Translations under genes and position numbers: made by a program | Assembly (NCBI RefSeq): GCF_031755915.1 | Contig: NC_083383.1 | Span: forward strand, 4,950,001 to 5,014,000 | Length of the DNA stretch: 64,000 nucleotides | Origin: Ziziphus jujuba | Taxonomy: Eukaryota > Streptophyta > Magnoliopsida > Rosales > Rhamnaceae | Direction of reading: 5' to 3' | Shown: one piece after another, positions 1 to 9,611 of the stretch | How positions within the stretch are numbered: position 1 is the stretch's first letter | Layout: each line of letters starts with the position of its first letter | The notes under the pieces: generated by a model | Database searches by the model: none | What the model was told of the DNA's origin: nothing | The model's input: only the letters and a program-made list of their open reading frames with translations

Positions 1-1
1 G

Positions 2-931
2 GTTTACAAAGACCAATTACAAATGCAACAAAGGAGAGAAGCCGAAAAGCTCAAGGAAAAAGCAAGTATGGCACCAACGGCTTCACCATCCTTTCAAGAA
101 GGTAAGAATGAGGTTGTTGATCAAGGTAAGGTTTCTAAGACTCATATTGAGTGGAAAGATCAAGGAAAAACTGAAAGAGAGGGGAAAGAGAGTGGCAAAC
201 CCGAGAGTTTGGAGAAGGAAGAGAAATCCGAAGGTTTGCGCCAATCGAAGGGGGAAAAAGAAAAAGAAAGAAAAGAAAGGTCAAGTAGCAACTTTTATTT
301 GAGTTTAGGGGATATTAATAAGGTTATTGAGTGTAAAAAACCTTTGCTGGTCATGATTTATAAAGAAAATTATTTTAATGATCAAACTAACTTTGAAGAA
401 CTTGAATTGCCAAGTTCAATGATTTCTCTTTTGAAGGAATTTGGAGATGTCTTCCGAAATGAAATTCCAAGTGGACTACCATCCAATCAAGAGGGAAAAG
501 GTGAGCTTTCTATCCAAGGTAAGTCTTCTAATACTCAGGTTGTCTGGAAAAATTTTAATAGAACCAAGAGTGAAAATTTTGGTGCAAAAGCCGAGAGTGA
601 GGAAGGTGAGATGGCACTGAGTGAGAAAGGAAAAGGAAGACAAGAAAGGAAAAATATAAAGTTTTATTTTAGCTTTGGTAATGTTAATAAATTAATTATG
701 AATAAGAAATCATTGCTGACCATGAATTTTAAAGATACTTATTTAAAGATGTCTTTATTGCATAGAACTTTATCTACATTGTTGAGAGCTTTACTTAGTG
801 GCAATTTGAAAATTTGGGAAATATTGTTTGCTAACTTTAAAAAGTGTAATTTTTACCATAATGAGCATGTATTTCTAGATTTTGTTGTAATAGTGTTTGA
901 CCCAGGAGAATTGGTTTGGTTGCACTTATGA
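2..931 (+). pseudogene. gypsy protease-RT linker with RT remnant, RT core deleted
   Basis: The frame is open from the left edge and stops at TGA 929-931. It begins in the Lys/Glu-rich linker that follows the protease, passes the segment that precedes RT in G1 (FGDVFRNEIPSG), then a second, diverged copy of the linker (TQVVWK to SLLTMNFKDTYL). It ends in a short piece resembling the RT region LFANxxKCxF...VFLxFVV. The catalytic YFDD region, RNase H and integrase core are absent. G1 keeps the full RT at this point, so the loss is an internal deletion. Element D has the same arrangement. Confidence 0.8.
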
Positions 932-1186
932 AAGGAAAGGTTTCCTAAACAAAGAAAGTCAAAGCTCATGCCGCCTATGGATGGACTTTTTCAAGTTTTG
1001 GAGCCGAATAACAAGAATGCCTACAAGCTTGATTTACCGGGTGAGTATAACATGAGTGCTGCATTTAATGTTGCTGATTCAACTCCTTTTTCTGCAGGTG
1101 ATGATCTTGACTTGAGGACAAATCCTTTTCAAGAGGAGGGGAATGATGTGATTCCGCCCAAGGCCGTTCAACCAATAACCCGCTAG
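932..1186 (+). pseudogene. gypsy integrase C-terminal end, running into the LTR
   Basis: After the TGA at 929-931 the same frame continues as [15 protein letters not shown]...GPFQVLE-type sequence (here DGLFQVLE) and [10 protein letters not shown]. This is the small beta-barrel-like C-terminal part of gypsy integrases. The frame crosses the purine tract (FQEEGN) and enters the LTR at 1144, stopping at TAG 1184-1186; other copies read further here (PITRWGAD...). It is part of element A and not functional by itself. Confidence 0.75.
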
Positions 1187-2264
1187 GGTGCTGACTCGAC
1201 ACGAATGAAGACTAGGCCAATCACAAGAGCTTAAATTAAGAGATTTAAGGACAACCTGGGAGTATTTATACAGGGGGTAATCAATCTCAACAGAGCTTGT
1301 CCATACTTGAAGATACAAAGCCTATTCTAAGCATCCAAGTGGTGGAAGCCGATACGGACCCGGGTGACGGTTTTGGTACATTTTTGGAGTCCGGGAAGTA
1401 TGAAATGGTTCCAATGCTTTATGGGTTCAATACATATGCCTAAGAGGTCATGGAATCAAGTTAAAGCAGCCTCAAATGCAATCAAAAAGGGCTTGTACGG
1501 ACAGCATCAACAATTTGGCCGAATTTGCTGTATTGCTTGCTGGCTTGACTGTATTTTACTGTATTAGCCTTTTCTTATTTTTCCAAGCGTGGACAACGTG
1601 TGGGACTTCATATTCAGCTTATCTGGCATCCTAAAAAGAATCTAGAAGCTGATTTGAAGCTCAAAGAGGTCAAAGATTGATCAAAGTCAACTTGATCAAA
1701 AGGCTAGCATTTTTAGTTTCCTAATTTGTTTTAGGAAACTACCATTACTTTTTGTCTTTTATTTATTTATTTTCTGGACAAATAACTTCAGGAAGGTTTT
1801 TATTTTCTTCTTTCCATTGTAAATTAATTAATTCCTAATTTAATATAAAGGAATTAATTAATCAAACTTAGATTAGGAAAGGAAGTATAGTTTCGGCCAA
1901 CTAGGTTTCTTTATGTGTGGTGGCCGGTTTTTCTTTATTTTTATGGTTTTATTTCGTGGCTTTGTAGCCTATTTAAAGGCTTATTTTTCAATATGAATAC
2001 AACTTTGATTTGATTAAGAAAATACTTGTGAGATTAATTATCTCTTTGTTCTTTGAGAACACCTAAAACAGCATTAGAGAATTGGTTGTTTTAGCTTGAC
2101 TTATCATAGGTTTTCCATCCCCTATTGTGGCATCTACATTATACCAAGGTTTCTAACCATAGGTTGGTTAGGGGTTGAGGTCAATTCCATTAGAACTTGA
2201 ACTTAATTAAGATTCGGGCTAATATAATACGGGTTTAGGAGCAGGTCGTCCTAGGTTCGTATCA
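1144..2264 (+). repeat. 3' LTR of element A
   Basis: The LTR starts TGATGTGATTCC and ends GTTCGTATCA, giving short inverted TGAT/ATCA termini. It is about 1.12 kb and matches the LTRs at 4602, 31698, 49178 and 54356 in inverse orientation. A TATA-like stretch (CTATTTAAAGG) lies near 1969. An open frame at 1364-1567 matches a frame found in the other LTRs. The left boundary directly follows the purine tract GAGGAGGGGAA. Confidence 0.9.
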
Positions 2265-2914
2265 TTCGAAGACCAAGAAGTGAGTTACTTATTAGCCAAA
2301 CGTTCTTCTTACAGCTAGATCCAATCTCATGGTCCCTAAGGAAAGGAAATAAATTACATGTTCTTTCTTTCAGGAAGGGAGGATTTGGAAAATCCTATTG
2401 ATCGCAGCTTTCTCCAGACTCCGGGAATAGCATGAAAAAAAGGCTTGAATGGTACGATTCCTCCGTCACCCCAGAATGAAAGGGGCAATCTTGTAGTTCT
2501 TGGTCTTTGAAGATAAGTTGTTAGGTGCTTCATTTTATTTTCCCATTCAAACCAAACCTAAACCTGTGCTCGAGAGATAGCTGTCCATATTTTGATAAAG
2601 GATGTATGGATTCTTATGAACAAAGGAGCCGTGGTTGTCCCTCTCGGACCACCCGGATACCATGAGTGAATAGAAAGTTGGATCTACATTGGATCTCACC
2701 TGAATCGCCCCATTTGTCCTCCTGATGAGAAGTTTGGTTTCAAACCCTAGTTCGAACAGGAGAAGTACACCATGTTAATGTGCCTTGGATGATCCACATA
2801 TCACGGTGAGTTGCTGATGAGCAGATTAAACTATCCATGTTGCTGAGAGCCCTCACAGCCCAAGCATAATGACGCAATTATCAAAGGCATGCTCTATCAT
2901 TGAGCTAATAGCTC
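2265..2914 (-). pseudogene. trnI-GAU: trnI-GAU exon 1 and 5' part of its group II intron
   Basis: Positions 2878-2914 are the 37-nt 5' exon of plastid trnI-GAU on the minus strand, with several substitutions, including changed acceptor-stem bases. The intron (2265-2877) follows from about TTGCGTCATTATGC and is cut by element A, so exon 2 is missing. The gene lies just downstream of rrn16, its normal plastid neighbour. Confidence 0.88.
2345..2780 (-). pseudogene. ycf68: ycf68-like sequence in the trnI intron
   Basis: On the minus strand the intron carries sequence resembling the conserved ycf68 reading frame (for example LFIRIHTSF and AISRAQV), with in-frame stops such as TGA and TAG near 2680-2700. 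ycf68 is a dubious plastid reading frame even in intact plastomes. It marks the origin of the DNA rather than a gene product. Confidence 0.5.
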
Positions 2915-3209
2915 ATTGTGCTAGCCTCCTGCTAAGGGCCCGCTATGCCAAAAGCAATAGAAACCCCATCCCTCTCTTTCCTTTTTTATGCCCCCATGTT
3001 GTCATAGGGAGGTACATAGGGACCTAAAAAAAGGGATCCTATCAACTTCTTTCGACCTGGGATAATAAGCTCATGAGCTTAGTCTTACTTCACTGTCGAA
3101 AAATAAAAGAAGATTTCCATCTCTAAGTTTCACTCAGATGTAGCTAGCTTTTTTTTGGGTGTGCAGCTGTGTCAAACCAAAATACCCAACAAACATTAGC
3201 TCTTCCTGA
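2915..3209. other. plastid trnI-rrn16 spacer
   Basis: This is the normal short spacer between trnI-GAU and rrn16 of the plastid rRNA operon, with scattered substitutions. I see no gene in it. Confidence 0.75.
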
Positions 3210-4000
3210 AAAGGAGGTGATCCAGCCGCACCTTCCAGTATGGTTACCTTGTTAAGACTTCACTCCAGTCACTAGCCCTGCCTTTGACATCCCCCTTCTT
3301 ACGGTTAAGGTGGCAACTTTGGGCATGGCCAACACCCATAGTGTGATGGGCAGTGTGTACAAAGCCCAAGAACAAATTCACCGCTGTATGGCTGACTGGC
3401 AATTACTAGCGATTTCTACTTCATGTAGGTGAGTTGTAGCCTACAGTCCAAACTGAGGATGCATTTTTAGAGTTGGCTCACCCTCTCGGGATCACGACCC
3501 TTTGTCCCAGCCATTGTAGCATGTGTATCACCCAGGGTATAAGGGGCATGATGACTTGATGTCATCCTCACCTTCCTCTGACTTTTCGTCGGCAGTCTGC
3601 TCAGGGTTCCAAACTCAACGGGGGCAACTAAACGCCTTACGGTATGAGCTAACGATGGCCATGGACCACCTATGTCCATGTTCCCAAAGGCACCCCTGTC
3701 TTTCAAAAGGATCCGTGGCATGTCAAGCCTGGTAAGGTTGTTCGCAGTGGATCGAATTAAACCAAATGCTTCATTGCTTATGAGAGCCCCCATCAATTCC
3801 TTTGAGTTTCATTCTTGTGAACATACTCCTTAGGCAGGATACTTAACGCATTAACTACAACACTGCATGGGTCGATATGCACAGTGCCTAGTATCCATCG
3901 CTTACGGCGAGGACTACTGGGGTATCAAATCCCATTCGCTCCCCTAGCTTTCGTCTCTCAGTGTCAGTGTCAGCCGAGTAGAGAGATTTCTCCGTTGTTC

Positions 4001-4098
4001 GTTTGTCTCTATCCATCTCCACTTATATTCTTTTTCTATTTTTTTTTTAGCTTTTTGTCTGTTGTACTTAATATAGATTTTTGGATTTATTCTTGTTC
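4001..4098. repeat. 98-bp T-rich insertion in rrn16 with 6-bp direct repeat
   Basis: Normal 16S sequence breaks after CCGTTG and resumes at TTCTTTTCGATC. The extra DNA is T-rich on the + strand and bounded by TTGTTC at 3995-4000 and 4093-4098, which may be a target duplication. I recognise no retroelement or MITE termini. It could be a small non-autonomous element or filler DNA from repair. Confidence 0.6.
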
Positions 4099-4601
4099 TT
4101 TTCGATCTCTACACATTTCACCGCTCCATCAAAAATTCTCTTTGGCCCTACCGTACTCCAGCTTGGTAGTTTCCACCACCATCTAGGGTTGAGCCCTGAG
4201 ATTTGACGGTGGACTTAAAAAAGCCACCTACAAACGCTTTATGCCCAATCATTCCAAATAATGCTTATTCCCCATATACCATCGTTGTTTCTTCTCTAGG
4301 AAATGAAGTTCGCAACTCATAAGCCTTCTGCCTCCATCCGGCATTGCTCAATCAGGCTTTCGCCCATTGCAGAAAATTCCCCACTGCTGCCTCCCATAGG
4401 AGTCTGGGCCGTGTCTCAGTCCCAATGTGGCTGATCATCCCCTCGGACTGGCTACTGATCATCACCTTGGTAAGCTATTGCCTCACCAACTAGCTAATTA
4501 GACGCGAGCCCCTCCTTGGGCAGATTTCTCCTTTTGCTCCTCAGCCTATGGGGGTATTAATAGTCGTTTCCAGCTGTTGTTCCCCTCCCAAAGGCAGGTT
4601 C

Positions 4602-5740
4602 TGATACGAACCTAGGACGACCTGCTTCTAAACCCGTATTATATTAGCCCGGATCTTTAATTAAGTTCAAGTTCTAATGGAATGGACCTCAACCCCTAAC
4701 CAACCTGTGGTTAGAAACCTTGGTATAATGTAGACGCCACAATAGGGGATGGAAAACCTATTGATAAGTCAAGCTAAAACAACCAATTCTCTAATGGTGT
4801 TTTAGGTGTTCTCAAAGAACAAAGAGATAATTAATCTCACAAGTATTTTTGTAGTCAAATCAAAGTTTAAAGTTTTATTATTAATGAAAAATAAGCCTTT
4901 AAATAGGCTTTGAAAGAAACAAAATAAACCCTAAAAACCCTAGGAAAAACCGGCCACTCAATGAAGAATTCTACCTTGGCCGAAACTTTCCTTTTCCTAA
5001 TCTAATTTGGATTAATTAATTCCTTTATTTTGAATTAGGAATTAATTAATTTACAATGAAAATAATAAAATAATAACTTTCCTAATCTTATTTGTCCAGA
5101 AAATAAATAAATAGAAACTAAAAATAATGGTAGTTTCCTAAAACAAAAAGTAGAATAAAATTAGGAAACTAAAATACTAGCTTTTTGACTAATTTGACTT
5201 TGACCAATCTTTGACCAAAGTGAGCTCCAAATCAGCTTCTAGATGCTTTGAAGGATGCCAAATAAACTGAATATGAAGTCCCACACGTTGCCCATGCTTG
5301 GAAAAATAAGAAAAGGCTAATACAGTAAAATACAGTAAAGCCAGCAAGCAATACAGCAAATTCGGCCAAATTGTTGAAGCTGTCCGTACAAGCCCTTTTT
5401 GATTGTATTTGAGGCTGATTTAACTTGATTCCATGACCTCTTAGGCATATGTATTGAACCCATAAAGCATTGGAACCATTTCATGCTTCTCGGACTCCAA
5501 AAATGTACCAAAACCGTCACCCAGGTCCGTATCGGCTTCCACCACTTGGATGCGTAGAATAGGCTTTGTATCTTCAAGTATGGACAAGCTCTATTGAGAT
5601 TGATTAACCCCTGTATAAATACTTCCAGGTTGTCCTTAAATCTCTTAATTTGAGCTCTTGTGATTGGCCTAGTCTTCATCCATGTCGAGTCAGCACCCCA
5701 GCGGGTTATCGGTTGAGCGGGCTCGGGCGGAATCACATCA
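4602..5740 (-). repeat. gypsy solo LTR (S) in rrn16, TSD GGTTC
   Basis: A single 1,139-bp LTR lies between two copies of GGTTC (4597-4601 and 5741-5745), and rrn16 resumes exactly after the second copy. It reads TGATACGAAC...AATCACATCA on the + strand, so the LTR is in minus orientation. This is the product of intra-element LTR recombination. The LTR-borne frame at 5317-5736 is open for 139 codons, longer than in its relatives. Confidence 0.95.
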
Positions 5741-5850
5741 GGTTCTTATGTGTTACTCACCTGTCCACCGTTGGAAACACCACTTCCCATCCAACTTGCA
5801 TGTGTTAAGCATGCCGCCAGCATTCATTCTGAGCCAGGATCGAACTCTCC

Positions 5851-6083
5851 GTAAGATTCATAGTTGCATTACTAATAGCTTCCTTGTCCATAGACAAAGC
5901 GGATTTGGAATTGTCTTTCATTCCAAGACATAACTTGTATCCGTGCGCTTCATATTTGCCTAGATTTTGCTCCCAGAAATATAGCCATCCCTACCCCCTC
6001 ACGTAAATCCCATGAGCCTCTTATCCATTCTCATTCGATCATGGTGGGGTGGCAAGTAAAAATAGAAAAACTCACATTGGGTT
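5851..6083. other. plastid rrn16-trnV spacer
   Basis: Sequence upstream of rrn16 in its usual plastid context. In plastids this region carries the rRNA operon promoter; here it is a decayed copy with no separate gene. Confidence 0.7.
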
Positions 6084-6155
6084 TAGGGATAATCAGGCTC
6101 GAACTGATGACTTCCACCACGTCAAGGTGACACTCTATTGCTGAGTTATATCCTT
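6084..6155 (-). pseudogene. trnV-GAC: plastid trnV-GAC copy
   Basis: The minus strand gives a 72-nt tRNA with a GAC anticodon (CTTGACGTG context). It is close to the plastid gene; changes are visible near the 5' end and D-arm (CAATAGAGTG where CGGTAGAGTG is usual). It sits between rrn16 and the rps12 3' exons as in plastomes. Nuclear expression is not expected, although tRNA internal promoters could in principle be read by polymerase III. Confidence 0.88.
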
Positions 6156-7195
6156 TCTCTTGCCCCCCATCAAGAGAAATAGAGCTGACTAATCCTAAGA
6201 CAAAAGGTCGAGAAACTCAACGCCACTATTCTTGAACAACTTAGAGTCGGGCCTTCTTTTCGCAATATTTCGGATACAAAAATAATGGGAAAAATTGGAT
6301 TCAATTGTCAACTGTTCCTATCGGAAATAGGATTGACTACCGATTCAAGCCATGGCACATGGTTTCATAAAACCGTACGATTTTCCCGATCTAAATAAAG
6401 TAAGTAGGTTTTACATGCAGAAGATTTGGCTCAGCATGTTCGATTCGTTACAGGTAGGAGAAGAGCCCAACTCGGTAGTCTTAAAAAAAGTAGAGAAATC
6501 ATAACCAAGTCACGATGATACACATCAACTCCTTCTTCTTGCGCCAAAGATCTTACCATTTTTGAAGGAAATGGAGTTACATCTCTTTCCCATTTCCATT
6601 GAAGAGTATGTGTTTCCATGCCCCTTCGAGACCCCAAAAAATGTACAAATTCCTTCTCTTAGGTCATTCCAAGATTCATAACTACAAAAAGGATAATGGT
6701 AACCCCACCATTAACTACTTCATTTATGAATTTCATAGTAATAGAAATACATGTCCTACTAAGTCAGAATTTGTAACTTACTATCCTCTTGTCTAGCAAG
6801 TGAAGATTTCCCTTCGTGAAAAGGATGATTCATTCGGATCGACATGATAGTCCAATTACATTACATTTCCAGAATCTATGTTGTATATTTGAAAGAGGTT
6901 GAGCCCTTACTTCTCTCATGTTACAATTCTTTTCCTGCTGAACCCCCTTTCTCTTGGTCCACAGAGATAAAATGTAGGACCGAAGCCAACAGTTCATCAT
7001 GGAAGAAAGGACTCACTAAGCATAATAGAAAAGAACTATCTTTTATGCATACTTTCCCCGATTTCGGTGCTACCGTGGGCTTTACGCAATTGATCAGATC
7101 ATATATATATACTTTCAAGACAACATAGGTCATCGAAAGGATCTTGGAGACCCACCAAACGAAAGCCAAGATCTTTCAGAAAATGGATTCCTATC
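6147..7195. repeat. trnV-rps12 spacer, first copy of a partial duplication
   Basis: This spacer contains two parts, 6147-6430 and 7017-7195, that recur at 7196-7705, while the middle (6431-7016) occurs once. Reading frames in it resemble short unconfirmed plastid ORFs of this spacer and are not supported genes. Confidence 0.75.
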
Positions 7196-7705
7196 GCCGA
7201 GTTATATCCTTTCCCTTGCCCCCCATCAAGAGAAATAGAACTGACTAATCCTAAGGAAAATATAACTGACTAATCCTAAGGCAAAGGGTCGAGAAACTCA
7301 ATGCCACTATTCTTGAACAACTTGGAGTCGGGCCTTCTTTTTTCACTATTACGGATACAAAAATAATGGGAAAAATAGGATTCAATTGTCAACTGTTCCT
7401 ATCGAAAATGGGATTGACTACGGATTCGAGCCATAGCACATGGTTTCATAAAACTGTACAATTTTCTCGATCTAAATAAAGCAAGCAGGTTTTACATGAA
7501 AAAGATTTGCTAAAGCATTTTCTACATAGAAAATGCTAATATAATAGAAAAGAACTGTCTTTTCTGCATACGTTCCCTGGTTCCATTCCTACTGCGGGCC
7601 TTATGCAATCGATCGGATCATATGGATATCCCTTCAACACAAAATAGGTCATCAAAAGGATCTCAGAGACCCACCAAACGAAAGCCAGGATCGTTCAAAA
7701 AATGG
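7196..7705. repeat. partial tandem duplicate of the trnV-rps12 spacer
   Basis: The copy starts at GAGTTATATCC, repeats the end of trnV and the following spacer, then jumps near 7500-7540 to the part matching 7017-7195. The two copies differ by many substitutions, and an extra ACTGACTAATCCTAAGG unit occurs near 7245-7280. The duplication is therefore old, or was present in the plastome of origin. Confidence 0.75.
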
Positions 7706-8272
7706 ATTCTTATAACCCATCAATTTTGGATCCAATTCGGGATTTTCCTGGGAGGTATCGGGAAGGAATTGGAATGTAATAATATCAATTTATACAGATA
7801 TAGTTATATAGAAGAAATGGTTCTCTATTGATTCAAACACTATACCTAAAAGATAGGGATAGAGAAAGAGAAAAAAAATTGAAGATTTCACATAACATAA
7901 TACTTTTGATCGAAAAATCAATCTAATTTAATTTGTATCTTTCACTCAATGAGAAAATGACTCAGATTCTACATAATCAAAGCTATGGCACTTAAGCAAT
8001 GATGGAAAGGAATAAAATAAAAAAAGAAATAAAAAATAAAAGAGAGGGAAAAAAAAAGTAAAGTATAAGAGCCCAGATTCCAAATGAACGAAAACGTGAT
8101 TGAATTGGTCCTAGTTACCCTTCAAAGTGGAGTGGAAGAAAGGAAGAGATTCTCGAATGAGGAAAAGGATCTGATGACTTCAAAATAATTGAATGATGAG
8201 CCGTATTAGATGAAAATCTCATGTATGGTTCTGTAGAGTGGCAGTAAGGATGACTTATCTGTCAACTTTTCC
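7706..8272. other. plastid spacer and intron upstream of rps12 exon 2
   Basis: A/T-rich plastid-derived sequence leading to the rps12 3' exons; in plastids the last part is the 3' half of the trans-spliced rps12 intron. No gene seen. Confidence 0.65.
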
Positions 8273-9065
8273 ATTATCATCCCTAAATAACCAAACTCTG
8301 CCTTACGTAAAGTTGCCAGAGTACGCTTAACCTCTAGATTTGAAATCACTACTTATATCCCTGGTATTGGCCATAATTTACAAGAATATTCTGTAGTTTT
8401 AGTAATAGGGGAAAGGGTTAAGGATTTACCAGGTGTGAGATATCATATTGTTCAAGGAACCTTAGATGTTGTCGGAGTAAAGGATCGTCAACAAGGACGT
8501 TCTAGTGCGTTGTAGATTCTTATCCAATACTTGTATCATTTGATGATGCCATGTGAATTGCTAGAAACATGTGAAATGTATGGGTGACCCAATAACGAAA
8601 GTTTCATAAGGGAATTGGAGCAGGCTACCATGAGAAAAAATATTTTCTTTCTAAAAAGATTCTATTTGGAACTATTATATGTCCAAGGTAATATTGAAAT
8701 AATTTCAGAGGTTTTCCTTGACTTTGTCTATGTCAACAAACAATTCAAAATGCCTCGACTTTTTTAGAACATGTCTGAGTCAAATAGCAATGATTCAAAG
8801 CACTTATTTTTTACACTATTTTGGAAACCCAAAGACTCAATCATATGGATATGTAAAATACAGAATTTCCAATCCTAGCAGGAAAAGGAGGGGAATGGAT
8901 ACTCAATTTAAAGTGAGTAAACAGAATTCCATACTCGATCTCATAGATACATATAGAATTTTATGGAAAGTTGTATTCGATGAAAGTCGTATGTAAGGCT
9001 TGGAGGGAGATCTTTCATATCTTTCGAGATCCACCCTACAATATGGGGTCAAAAAGCCAAAAACA
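8273..9065 (+). pseudogene. rps12: plastid rps12 exons 2 and 3, broken
   Basis: Exon 2 (8273-8504, 232 nt) and exon 3 (9040-9065, 26 nt) have the usual plastid lengths, and the group II intron between them starts GTGCG. Exon 2 encodes [13 protein letters not shown] and [12 protein letters not shown] but has a TAA at 8288-8290 where a lysine codon is expected. Exon 3 reads YGVKKPK but its stop codon is replaced by ACA. Ribosomal protein S12 needs trans-splicing with exon 1, which lies elsewhere in plastomes and is not in the window. Confidence 0.92.
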
Positions 9066-9118
9066 ATTATTTTAGCCTTTATAAAAAGAAAACTAATTCT
9101 TGAACCCCTTTCACGATC

Positions 9119-9590
9119 ATGTCACATCGAGGTACTGCAGAGGAAAAAATTGCAAAATCTGATCCAATTTATCGTAATTGATTAGTTAACATGTTAGTTA
9201 ATCGTATTCTGAAACATGGAAAAAAATCATTAGCTTATCAAATTACCTATCGGGCCATGAAAAAGATATAACGAAAGACATAAAGAAATCCACTATCTAT
9301 TTTACATCAAGCAATACGTGAAGTAACTCCCGATATAGCAGTAAAAGCAAGATGTGTAGGCGGATTGACTCATCAAGTGGCCATTGAAATAGGATCCACA
9401 CAAGGAAAAGCACATACCATTTGTTGGTTATTAAGGGCATCCCGAAAACGTCCAAGGTTGAAATATGGTTTTCAAATTAAGTTCCAAATTAGTGGATGTT
9501 GCCAAAGGGAGTGGTGATGCCATACACAAAAAGGGAGAGACTCATAGAATGGTAGAGGCAAATAAAGCTTTTGTACATTGCACATTTGTA
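9119..9590 (+). pseudogene. rps7: plastid rps7 pseudogene
   Basis: The frame opens with ATG and S7-like MSHRGTAEEK but has stops at about codon 21 (TGA) and two TAA codons near 9270-9285, plus a frameshift near 9485. In plastids this encodes ribosomal protein S7 and precedes ndhB, as here. Clearly non-functional. Confidence 0.92.
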
Positions 9591-9611
9591 GCTCCATAAT
9601 GTTTAAGTTTA

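Larger units (their letters stand above)
1..2264 (+). mobile_element. Ty3/gypsy derivative, element A (3' part)
   Basis: This is the right-hand part of an LTR retrotransposon that enters from the left window edge. It holds a degenerate polyprotein (to about 1143), a purine-rich tract at 1131-1143, and a complete 3' LTR at 1144-2264 ending in ATCA. The right flank is the plastid trnI intron, so the element inserted into the plastid-derived DNA; the 5-bp target duplication should be TTCGA (2265-2269), but its partner lies outside the window. The internal structure matches elements C and D, with RT, RNase H and integrase mostly deleted, so it is probably a non-autonomous copy. Confidence 0.9.
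3210..5850 (-). pseudogene. rrn16: plastid 16S rRNA pseudogene, split by a solo LTR
   Basis: The 3' end (anti-Shine-Dalgarno region, AAGGAGGTGATCC on the + strand near 3211) and the 5' end (near 5850) are both present. The gene is interrupted by a solo LTR at 4602-5740 and a 98-bp insertion at 4001-4098. Compared with the recalled plastid 16S it also lacks about 36 nt near 3625-3640 and about 55 nt near 4255-4262; the second loss removes the 530-loop region. Many CG sites are changed to TG or CA. It cannot encode a working rRNA. Confidence 0.93.

Noticed and set aside
3467..4186. Reading frames over rrn16 (3467-3796 minus, 3523-3735 plus, 3884-4186 plus)
   Set aside because: They lie within 16S rRNA sequence and the 98-bp insert; no protein family is recognisable.
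6599..7169. Small frames in the trnV-rps12 spacer as genes
   Set aside because: They match only variable, unconfirmed plastid spacer ORFs and overlap each other on both strands.
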